Notes under the pieces: model-generated
Databases searched by the model: none
What the model saw: the letters and a program-made list of their open reading frames with translations, nothing else
Told to the model about the DNA's origin: nothing
Shown: in pieces, positions 41,582 to 48,653 of the stretch
Position numbering within the stretch: the first letter of the stretch is position 1
Layout of the letters: each line of letters begins with the position of its first letter
Assembly (NCBI GenBank): GCA_015234525.1
Contig: JADGMX010000007.1
Location: 142,366-206,365, forward strand
Origin: Flavobacterium sp.
Lineage (GTDB): Bacteria > Bacteroidota > Bacteroidia > Flavobacteriales > Flavobacteriaceae
Direction of reading: 5' to 3'
DNA: 64,000 bases
Translations under genes and position numbers: made by a program

Positions 41582-42622
41582 TTATAAAGTTGCGTTTTTT
41601 TGTGAAATTGTGGTTTCACGTTCAATCAGATGGGTTTCAATCACCTCGGTTTTGTAGTGTTCTTCTTCTTCGGATTCAGATTCGATTCGGTCGATGAGCA
41701 TTTTCGCGGCTTTCTGTCCCATTTTGATGCCATTCTGACTCACCGTTGTGATGGTTGGCGAGGAGTAACGAGAGATGATGCCGTCTGTAAAAGCAACAAC
41801 TGAGAGGTCGGTTGGAATGTTCAGGCCTAGTTTAGTCGCTATTTTAACGCTGATTACGGCAAACAACTCGTTTACGGCAAAAACCGCGTCGATTTCGCCA
41901 CCCGAAAGAAGGTCGGAGATTTGTTTTTCTGAATTATCGATGTCCTCAATCTTAACAATCAGATTTTCATCAAATGGAATGTCGTTGTCGAGCAATGCTT
42001 TGGTATAGCCGTCGGTCCGGAGTTTGCCAACGCTGACATAATCCACCGTTGTGACAAGTGCGATTTTTTTCCGACCCTGATTAATCAAACTTTGGACGGC
42101 ATCATAAGCGGCGGTTTTATCGTCGATAATTACTTTGTCGCAAAGAATTTCGTTGGTCACGCGGTCGAACATCACCACCGGCATTCCTTGGTTGATTACT
42201 TCGGTAATGTGATGGAAATCGGCTTTAAATTGTGTTTCTTTTGATAGCGACAGGATAAAGCCATCGATACTTCCATTGGCAAGCATCTCCATGTTGATTA
42301 CTTCCTTGTCGAATGATTCATTTGAGAGACAAACGATAACATTGTAGCCATTTTCGTTGGCGACTTGCTCGATTCCGCTGATGACTGTCGCAAAAAAATG
42401 ATGCACGATCTCAGGGATGATGATCGCTATGGTTTTAGTCTTTCGGTTCTTAAGGCTGAGCGCGATATTGTTGGGCTTGTAGTTATAAAGTTTAGCAAAA
42501 GCCTGCACTTTTTGACGTGTATCTTCGCTGATTTCGGGACTGTTCCGAAGTGATTTTGACACGGTTGAAATTGATACGTCCAGTTCGCGCGCAATTTGCT
42601 TCAAAGTAACCTTTTTCTTCAT
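41582..42622 (-). CDS. LacI family transcriptional regulator
   Basis: A 346-residue LacI/GalR regulator. The N-terminal HTH is VTLKQIARELDVSISTVSKSLRNSPEIS, with the hinge helix NNIALSLKNRKT near residues 52-63 and a periplasmic-binding-protein-like effector domain (TIAIIIPEIVHHFFATVISG, AALVTTVDYVSVG-type and VVAFTDGIISRYSSP segments). The effector is presumably maltose or another oligosaccharide intermediate. It is encoded between the two starch/maltose operons and near a perfect 14-bp palindrome of LacI-operator type. In Bacteroides the equivalent system uses SusR, a hybrid-type sensor, so this is a different solution. Confidence 0.93.
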   Translation of the reverse strand: MKKKVTLKQIARELDVSISTVSKSLRNSPEISEDTRQKVQAFAKLYNYKPNNIALSLKNRKTKTIAIIIPEIVHHFFATVISGIEQVANENGYNVIVCLSNESFDKEVINMEMLANGSIDGFILSLSKETQFKADFHHITEVINQGMPVVMFDRVTNEILCDKVIIDDKTAAYDAVQSLINQGRKKIALVTTVDYVSVGKLRTDGYTKALLDNDIPFDENLIVKIEDIDNSEKQISDLLSGGEIDAVFAVNELFAVISVKIATKLGLNIPTDLSVVAFTDGIISRYSSPTITTVSQNGIKMGQKAAKMLIDRIESESEEEEHYKTEVIETHLIERETTISQKNATL

Positions 42623-42712
42623 GGATTATATTTTTGTGAAATAAACTGAACTTATTTCGATAATTGACATTTTTTCACTATTTTTTAGCGACTGACACTA
42701 AAGTTGTCAACA

Positions 42713-42726
42713 CGAAAACGTTTTCG
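42713..42726. promoter_or_regulatory. LacI-type palindromic operator
   Basis: CGAAAACGTTTTCG is a perfect 14-bp palindrome with the central CG usual for LacI-family operators. It lies 91 bases upstream of the lacI start and 107 upstream of the susC start, in the divergent control region. I found no second copy by eye. Confidence 0.75.
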
Positions 42727-42781
42727 ATGCCCAAATAAACGGTATTTCCAGCAATGCTACAGATTTTTGGTTATTTTTAAC

Positions 42782-42801
42782 TTTCGAAGTAATGTATAAG
42801 C
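42782..42801. promoter_or_regulatory. Shared motif upstream of susC
   Basis: TTTCGAAGTAATGTATAAGC ends 31 bases before the susC ATG and differs by one inserted T from the site in front of the MFS operon at 41533-41551. Two operons of one pathway sharing this site suggest a common activator or repressor other than LacI, or a common promoter element. Confidence 0.5.
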
Positions 42802-42832
42802 GCAGAATTTTCAACTAACCTAATCAAAATGT

Positions 42833-45800
42833 ATGAGAACAATTTACAAAAAGTTGTTATTTTTATTGCTATTCCTTCCCTTAGGAGTGCTTGCTCAGAG
42901 TACGCTTTCGGGCACCGTTACGGAGAAAGCATCCGGACAGCCGTTGCCAGGGGTTAACATTGTTGTTCAGGGCTCAACATCAGGTGTTTCAACTGACTTC
43001 GATGGGAATTTTACGATTTCCGGGATCAATTCAGGTGATATTCTGGTCTTTTCATATGTCGGTTTTCAAACTACAACCGTAACCTATACCGGTCAGCGTT
43101 CAATTGCCGTTAGTATGGAAGAAGATGCAAATCAGCTTCAAGAGGTTGTGGTTCAGGTAGGATACGGTACGGTAAAACGCCGTGAAGCAACGGTGTCCTT
43201 GACAAACCTGACTGCAGAAGAATTCAACAAAGGTCCGCTGGTATCGGTTGATCAGTTATTACAAGGTCGTGTTGCCGGACTTCAAATCACCAATGGTGGA
43301 GGAGAGCCTGGTGGTGGCGCAACGGTTAGAATCAGAAGTGGATCATCGCTTAGCGCAAATAACGATCCTTTATATGTAATCGACGGCGTATTATTAGATG
43401 CCGGAGGTGGTGGAATTCAAGGTGGACGAAATCCACTTGCTACCATCAACCAAAATGATATTGCAAGCATGACCGTTTTAAAGGACGCGGCTGCAACTGC
43501 AATTTATGGATCACGCGCCTCAAACGGGGTTATCATCATTACAACTAAAAAAGGTCAGTCGGGAGAGATGAGAATTTCATACGACGGCAACTTCCAGGTT
43601 AACGAGATTACTGATTTCATCGATGTTCTGAATGGTGAGCAATACGGTAATTATGTTACAGAGTTTGGTACTCCGGCTCAAGTAGGGTTGCTTGGGATGA
43701 TAAACATCGGAACAGAAGATAATCCGACTATGGTTTTCAGAAACACCAACTGGCAAAAAGAGATTTATCGTACTGCGTTGGGAACTGATCACAACGTAGC
43801 GCTCTCGGGAGGATCGGAAAACATTGTTTACAGAACCTCTCTTGGTTATACGAACATCAACGGATTGCTGAAGCATGACAATTACGAAAGAACAACTCTT
43901 GCTGCAAATGTTACCGGAAATTTCTTTGACAACCATTTAAAAGTTGAGATTAACAACAAAACGGCTACAACTAAAAACAACTATAGTAACCGAGATGCAG
44001 TTGGAGCAGCGGTAAGTTACGATCCAACTCAGCCCATCCGCCAGCCAATTCCGCTTCTTGCAGATGGAACGCCGGCGCCACTGCCATACGACTTTGGCGG
44101 ATACTTTCAGTGGACCAGCCCGACAAACGGAAATTACGAAGTCAACTCAGGTGTAAACCCTGTTTCATTGCTCGAGCAACGTCACAATTTTGGAACATCG
44201 GTAAGAAGCATCGGTAACATCCAATTCGATTATAAACTTCACTTTTTCGAAGATCTGAAATTAATTGCCAACCTTGGTTATGATTACAATACCGGAGTTT
44301 CTTTCGGAAATACAGATGAAGCTTATCCGGTTGCGGGACAAGCAGGTTCAGAATACCGTAACAGCTCTTTCAACAAGAATCAGCTGATGGATTTGTACTT
44401 CAATTACAATAAAGACATTTCGTCGATCAATACAACTTTCGACGTAACCGCAGGATACAACTATCAGGATTTTAAATACGAAAATACCGGTTACAGCTAT
44501 GATGCGGTAAACGATTTGTTTATTCCCGGAAATCTTGACAAAACCAGATTAAACCTTCAGTCATTCTTTGGTCGCGCAAATATTTCGATCGCTGATAAGT
44601 ACATGATTTATGCATCATTCAGAGCTGATGGTTCGTCGCGTTTTACAGAAGAAAACCGTTGGGGTTACTTCCCGAGTGTTGCCGGTGCATGGCGAATTGG
44701 CGAAGAGTCTTTTGTTAAAGGTGGAAAAGTAGTCAGCGATTTAAAACTTCGTGCCTCATGGGGATTGACTGGTCAGCAAGACATCGGAATTCGTTATCCG
44801 GCAGTCGCACTTTATTCGCAATCAACCGGAACTGCAATGTACCAATTTGGATATGACCAAAACGGAGACCCGGTTTACTACAACACACTTACGCCGCTTT
44901 CTTACAATACAGATTTAAAATGGGAAGAAACTGAAACGCTTAACCTAGGTTTGGATTTCGGATTCTTTAACGACCGAATCACAGGTGCGGTTGATGTTTA
45001 CAGAAGAACAACCGAAAACCTTCTTGCTTTTGTTCCAAACCCACAAGGTGTGAACTTCTCAAATGCTGCTAATTACAATATTGGTGAGCTTGAAAATGAA
45101 GGAGTTGAGGTGAATTTTGACACATATCCGGTTCGAAATGACAATTGGACTTGGAGAATTGGTTTTAATACAACTTTCCAAAAGTCAAAAATCACTAAAC
45201 TGACAAATTCTACTGCCGGTTATGTTGCCGGACCTGGAATTTCAGGTGGTACAGGAACTACGATTCAGAATAACCAGGTAGGTTTTGCTCCGAATTCATT
45301 CTTTGTTTTCGAACAAGCGTACGATGCGGAAGGGCAAGCGATCGACGGAGTTTATGTGGATCGTAACCTTGATGGTGTAATCAACGCCGACGATATGTAC
45401 CGATTCAAAAAGCCGGCTGCCGATGTTTTCTACGGTTTCAATACCGACGTAACATACAAAAACTGGTGGTTGTCGATGAGCTTCCACGGGATGACCGGAA
45501 ACTACAATTACAACAATGTTTACTCAAACCTTGGCAATCAGTCAGGAGCGCTTCCATCAAACGGAAATTATCTCAACAACGCGCACACAAGCATCCTCGC
45601 AAACAATTTCGCGTCGCCTAGATTCCTTTCAGACCTTTATGTTCAGGAAGCATCTTTCCTTCGTATGGATAACGTAACTATTGGACATACTTTTAAAAAT
45701 GTGTTCAGAGAGGATGGGTCAGACCTTCGACTTACAGGTTCAGTACAAAATGTATTCGTGATTACCGGATACAAGGGCGTTGATCCGGAGTTCAGCAACG

Positions 45801-45865
45801 GTGTCGACAACAACCTTTATCCGCGACCTAGAACATTTACTTTAGGTCTCAACATTAACTTTTAA
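42833..45865 (+). CDS. SusC-like TonB-dependent receptor
   Basis: A 1010-residue outer-membrane receptor. Signal peptide about 1-21 (ending GVLAQ); residues about 23-105 a carboxypeptidase D regulatory-like domain (LSGTVTEKASGQPLPGVNI, SGDILVFSYVGFQT). The TonB-box region and plug follow (VVQVGYGTVKRREATVSLTN, DPLYVIDGVL, ASMTVLKDAAATAIYGSRA, GVIIITTKKG), then the 22-strand barrel ending FTLGLNINF, the terminal aromatic required for assembly. With SusD it forms the pedal-bin importer that takes up maltodextrins. It leads the rightward operon, 12 bases ahead of susD. Confidence 0.95.
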   Translation: MRTIYKKLLFLLLFLPLGVLAQSTLSGTVTEKASGQPLPGVNIVVQGSTSGVSTDFDGNFTISGINSGDILVFSYVGFQTTTVTYTGQRSIAVSMEEDANQLQEVVVQVGYGTVKRREATVSLTNLTAEEFNKGPLVSVDQLLQGRVAGLQITNGGGEPGGGATVRIRSGSSLSANNDPLYVIDGVLLDAGGGGIQGGRNPLATINQNDIASMTVLKDAAATAIYGSRASNGVIIITTKKGQSGEMRISYDGNFQVNEITDFIDVLNGEQYGNYVTEFGTPAQVGLLGMINIGTEDNPTMVFRNTNWQKEIYRTALGTDHNVALSGGSENIVYRTSLGYTNINGLLKHDNYERTTLAANVTGNFFDNHLKVEINNKTATTKNNYSNRDAVGAAVSYDPTQPIRQPIPLLADGTPAPLPYDFGGYFQWTSPTNGNYEVNSGVNPVSLLEQRHNFGTSVRSIGNIQFDYKLHFFEDLKLIANLGYDYNTGVSFGNTDEAYPVAGQAGSEYRNSSFNKNQLMDLYFNYNKDISSINTTFDVTAGYNYQDFKYENTGYSYDAVNDLFIPGNLDKTRLNLQSFFGRANISIADKYMIYASFRADGSSRFTEENRWGYFPSVAGAWRIGEESFVKGGKVVSDLKLRASWGLTGQQDIGIRYPAVALYSQSTGTAMYQFGYDQNGDPVYYNTLTPLSYNTDLKWEETETLNLGLDFGFFNDRITGAVDVYRRTTENLLAFVPNPQGVNFSNAANYNIGELENEGVEVNFDTYPVRNDNWTWRIGFNTTFQKSKITKLTNSTAGYVAGPGISGGTGTTIQNNQVGFAPNSFFVFEQAYDAEGQAIDGVYVDRNLDGVINADDMYRFKKPAADVFYGFNTDVTYKNWWLSMSFHGMTGNYNYNNVYSNLGNQSGALPSNGNYLNNAHTSILANNFASPRFLSDLYVQEASFLRMDNVTIGHTFKNVFREDGSDLRLTGSVQNVFVITGYKGVDPEFSNGVDNNLYPRPRTFTLGLNINF

Positions 45866-45877
45866 TAAAAAGCTACG

Positions 45878-47476
45878 ATGAAAAAAATAAGTTTCAAATT
45901 CGCAAGACTCGGTGTGCTCCTTCTGGCGATTTCCTTTACATCTTGTTTGGACGATCTCGAACAGAACGATCCGCAAAATGTGAACAATCCGTCTGTAGAT
46001 GATGTTTACAACAACCCCGAATCTTACAAAATGACCTTGGCAAAACTTTATGCAGGTCTAGCCACAACAGGTCAGAACGGACCGACGGATGCTCCTGATA
46101 TCACCGGTATCGATGAAGGTTTCAGCCAGTACATTAGAGGTATTTATGTGATGAACGAACTCACAACTGATGAGGCGATCATCGGATGGAATGACCAAAG
46201 TATCAAAGATTTCCATTTTCACACGTGGTCGGCAGGCGATGTTTTTATCAATGCTACCTTCAGCCGACTTGACTTCCAGGTTAAAAATTGCAATGAATTT
46301 CTTCGTCAGACGACAGATGAAAAGTTGAATTCTCGCAATGTTGATGATGCCCTTCGTGCGGAAATTCAGACGTACAGAGCTGAAGCCAGATTCTTACGCG
46401 CATACACGTATTGGCACTTTCTAGATTTATTCGGCGGTCGTGTTGGTCTGGTGACTGAAAACGATCCGACCGATTTCTTCTTGCCAGAACAAGTGACCAG
46501 CCAGCAAATGTTCGAATTCATCGAAGACGAGTTAACTGAAATCTATCCTGAGCTAAAAGCGCCTCGTACCAATGAATATCCGCGTATCGACCAGGTTGCT
46601 GCGTTGATGCTTCGCGCGAAATTGTATATGAACGCGCGGGTTTATACAGGTGTTGAACGATATTCTGATGCCTTGCCGCTATTAACGGAAATCATCAACA
46701 GTGGTTACAGCTTGCATACAAATTACGACGAGTTGTTCCTTGCAGATAACGATCGCAACGGTGCTCAGAACGAAGTGATTTTTGCTGTAGCGTTCGACGG
46801 ACTTTACACAAAAACTTTTGGTGGAACAACATTCCTGGTTCATGCACCGGTTGGTGGAACAATGAACCCGGCTGAATTCGGAATCAACGGTGGATGGGCA
46901 GGTATCCGAACTACATCAGCGTTTGTGAATAAATTTCCTGTAGGAACTTCTGACAGTCGTGCTAATTTCCATACCGACGGCCAAACTCTTGAAATTGCTG
47001 ATGTTGGAAACTTTAACCACGGTTATGCTGTTGAAAAATTCAAAAATGTGGATGTGAATGGCAACCAAGGTTCGGATGCTTCAGGAGATTTTGTTGATAC
47101 AGATTTCCCGATTTTCCGTCTTGCTGATGCTTATTTGATGTACGCTGAATGTGCACTTCGTACCGGTGGAAATACCGGTTTGGCACTGACTTATGTAAAT
47201 CAAGTTCGAAACCGCGCATTTGGTGGAACACTCGGAACCGTAGGATCTATTGATCTTAACTTCATCCTTGACGAACGCGCCCGCGAACTTCACTGGGAAG
47301 GTCACCGTAGAACCGATCTTATCCGATTCAACAAATTTACAGGTGGATCATACGTATGGCCGTGGAAAGGAAATACTCCGAATGGAAGTCCGACTCCAAG
47401 CTACAGAAATTTATTCCCGCTTCCGTCAAACGCGTTGGCAGCGAACCCTAACCTAGTACAAAACCCTGGATATTAA
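45878..47476 (+). CDS. RagB/SusD-like surface lipoprotein
   Basis: A 532-residue starch-binding surface lipoprotein. The signal peptide ends FTSC (Cys23), and the residues after it, LDDLEQND, form an acidic export signal for display on the cell surface. SusD helical repeats are visible: RAEARFLRAYTYWHFLDLFG near residue 165, a long loop region, and the conserved C-terminal RLADAYLMYAECALRTG and LDERARELHWEGHRRTDLIRF. It caps the SusC barrel and binds the sugar chain. Length is typical. The ligand specificity for starch-derived glucans is inferred from the locus. Confidence 0.95.
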   Translation: MKKISFKFARLGVLLLAISFTSCLDDLEQNDPQNVNNPSVDDVYNNPESYKMTLAKLYAGLATTGQNGPTDAPDITGIDEGFSQYIRGIYVMNELTTDEAIIGWNDQSIKDFHFHTWSAGDVFINATFSRLDFQVKNCNEFLRQTTDEKLNSRNVDDALRAEIQTYRAEARFLRAYTYWHFLDLFGGRVGLVTENDPTDFFLPEQVTSQQMFEFIEDELTEIYPELKAPRTNEYPRIDQVAALMLRAKLYMNARVYTGVERYSDALPLLTEIINSGYSLHTNYDELFLADNDRNGAQNEVIFAVAFDGLYTKTFGGTTFLVHAPVGGTMNPAEFGINGGWAGIRTTSAFVNKFPVGTSDSRANFHTDGQTLEIADVGNFNHGYAVEKFKNVDVNGNQGSDASGDFVDTDFPIFRLADAYLMYAECALRTGGNTGLALTYVNQVRNRAFGGTLGTVGSIDLNFILDERARELHWEGHRRTDLIRFNKFTGGSYVWPWKGNTPNGSPTPSYRNLFPLPSNALAANPNLVQNPGY

Positions 47477-47496
47477 TAAATACTAACACTCGAACA

Positions 47497-48594
47497 ATGA
47501 AAAAATTAAAGTTTTTAATGATAGCGATGGTTGCGGTTTTTGCTGCATCTTGCGATGTAGACGATGTTGAAAACAGACCGGTGGTTACCGGTGGCGACGC
47601 GCCAGTTTTAACTGCTCCTGAAGAAGGGAATCTTTACACCTTGAATGGCGACAATATCGACGGACTCGCTGAAAGATTTATCTGGACACCGGCAAATTTC
47701 GGTGACGGAATCATTGTAAACTATACGGTTGAAATCGACTCTCTTGGTCATAACTTTGACTCGCCCGTAATTCTTGGCGCAACTGTTGGCACAACTCAAT
47801 TTGCTGCCAGCAACGGAATCTTAAATGATGCTATTCTTGCACTTGGCGGAGTTCCGGAGCAACCAGGAAGCTATGAAGCCAGAATCCGCGCAAGCGTTGG
47901 CGATATGGTGCTTTACAGCAACATAGTTGAAATGTTGATCACACCTTACCAAGGCGTAGTTCCAGTGAAGCACTATTATGTAGTGGGAACGGCGACTGAG
48001 TACGGATACAATAACAACAATAACAACATGCCATTGTTCCGTGATGCTGCGAATCAAGATCTTTTCGTGCTAACGGCTTACTTCGCAATGGGCGAACTAA
48101 AACTTCTTGAAAACCTTGGTTCTTGGCAACCTCAGTACGGAACAAACGACAACCTGACACTAGCCGGAAGTGAAAACGGCGATCCGGGCGCAATCCTGGT
48201 GCCGGCTGCGGGATACTATACTTTTACAGTAAACTTTGCCGATATGACTTATTCATTGGAACAATTTGATGCGTCTTCAGCACCGGTTTATACAACTATT
48301 GGTATCACAGGTAGCGCAACTCCTGAAGGTTGGCCGGATAATGGTGTTCAGGATGTGAACATGGTAAACCCAACAACAAATCCACATATCTGGAAGGTTG
48401 ATAACATTACATTATCGGAAAATGCTGCAAAATTCAGAGCAGAAGATGATTGGGCAACTAACTGGGGTGGAGGAACGGCTCCGGCTGGAACGGCAACTCT
48501 AGGCGGTCAGGACATTCCGGTTCCTACTGCTGGAACTTACGATGTGTGGTTCAACGATCTTGATGGTCGATACATCTTTATCCCACAACTATAA
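47497..48594 (+). CDS. SusE/SusF-like outer-membrane starch-binding lipoprotein
   Basis: A 365-residue lipoprotein: MKKLKFLMIAMVAVFAASC with the acidic run DVDDVENR after the lipid Cys, again a surface export signal. The N-terminal SusE domain (PVLTAPEEGNLYTLNGDNID near 35-55, then an FN3-like sandwich) is followed by two starch-binding modules, one beginning VKHYYVVGTATEYGY near 150, the other TIGITGSATPEGWPDN near 265 with a Trp-rich DDWATNWGGG face. It should help hold starch or maltodextrins at the surface near SusCD. Only one SusE/F-type gene is present, where Bacteroides has two. Confidence 0.88.
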   Translation: MKKLKFLMIAMVAVFAASCDVDDVENRPVVTGGDAPVLTAPEEGNLYTLNGDNIDGLAERFIWTPANFGDGIIVNYTVEIDSLGHNFDSPVILGATVGTTQFAASNGILNDAILALGGVPEQPGSYEARIRASVGDMVLYSNIVEMLITPYQGVVPVKHYYVVGTATEYGYNNNNNNMPLFRDAANQDLFVLTAYFAMGELKLLENLGSWQPQYGTNDNLTLAGSENGDPGAILVPAAGYYTFTVNFADMTYSLEQFDASSAPVYTTIGITGSATPEGWPDNGVQDVNMVNPTTNPHIWKVDNITLSENAAKFRAEDDWATNWGGGTAPAGTATLGGQDIPVPTAGTYDVWFNDLDGRYIFIPQL

Positions 48595-48611
48595 TCAAAG
48601 TCTATAACTTT

Positions 48612-48641
48612 AAAAGGCTGTCTTAACCGGCAGCCTTTTTA
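48612..48641 (+). terminator. Hairpin between the susE-like and amylase genes
   Basis: AAAGGCTG/CAGCCTTT with loop TCTTAACCGG followed by TTAATT. It lies in the 59-base gap within the operon; read-through at reduced level would lower amylase expression relative to susCDE, or the amylase may have its own promoter. Confidence 0.65.
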
Positions 48642-48653
48642 ATTTCTTCTATT

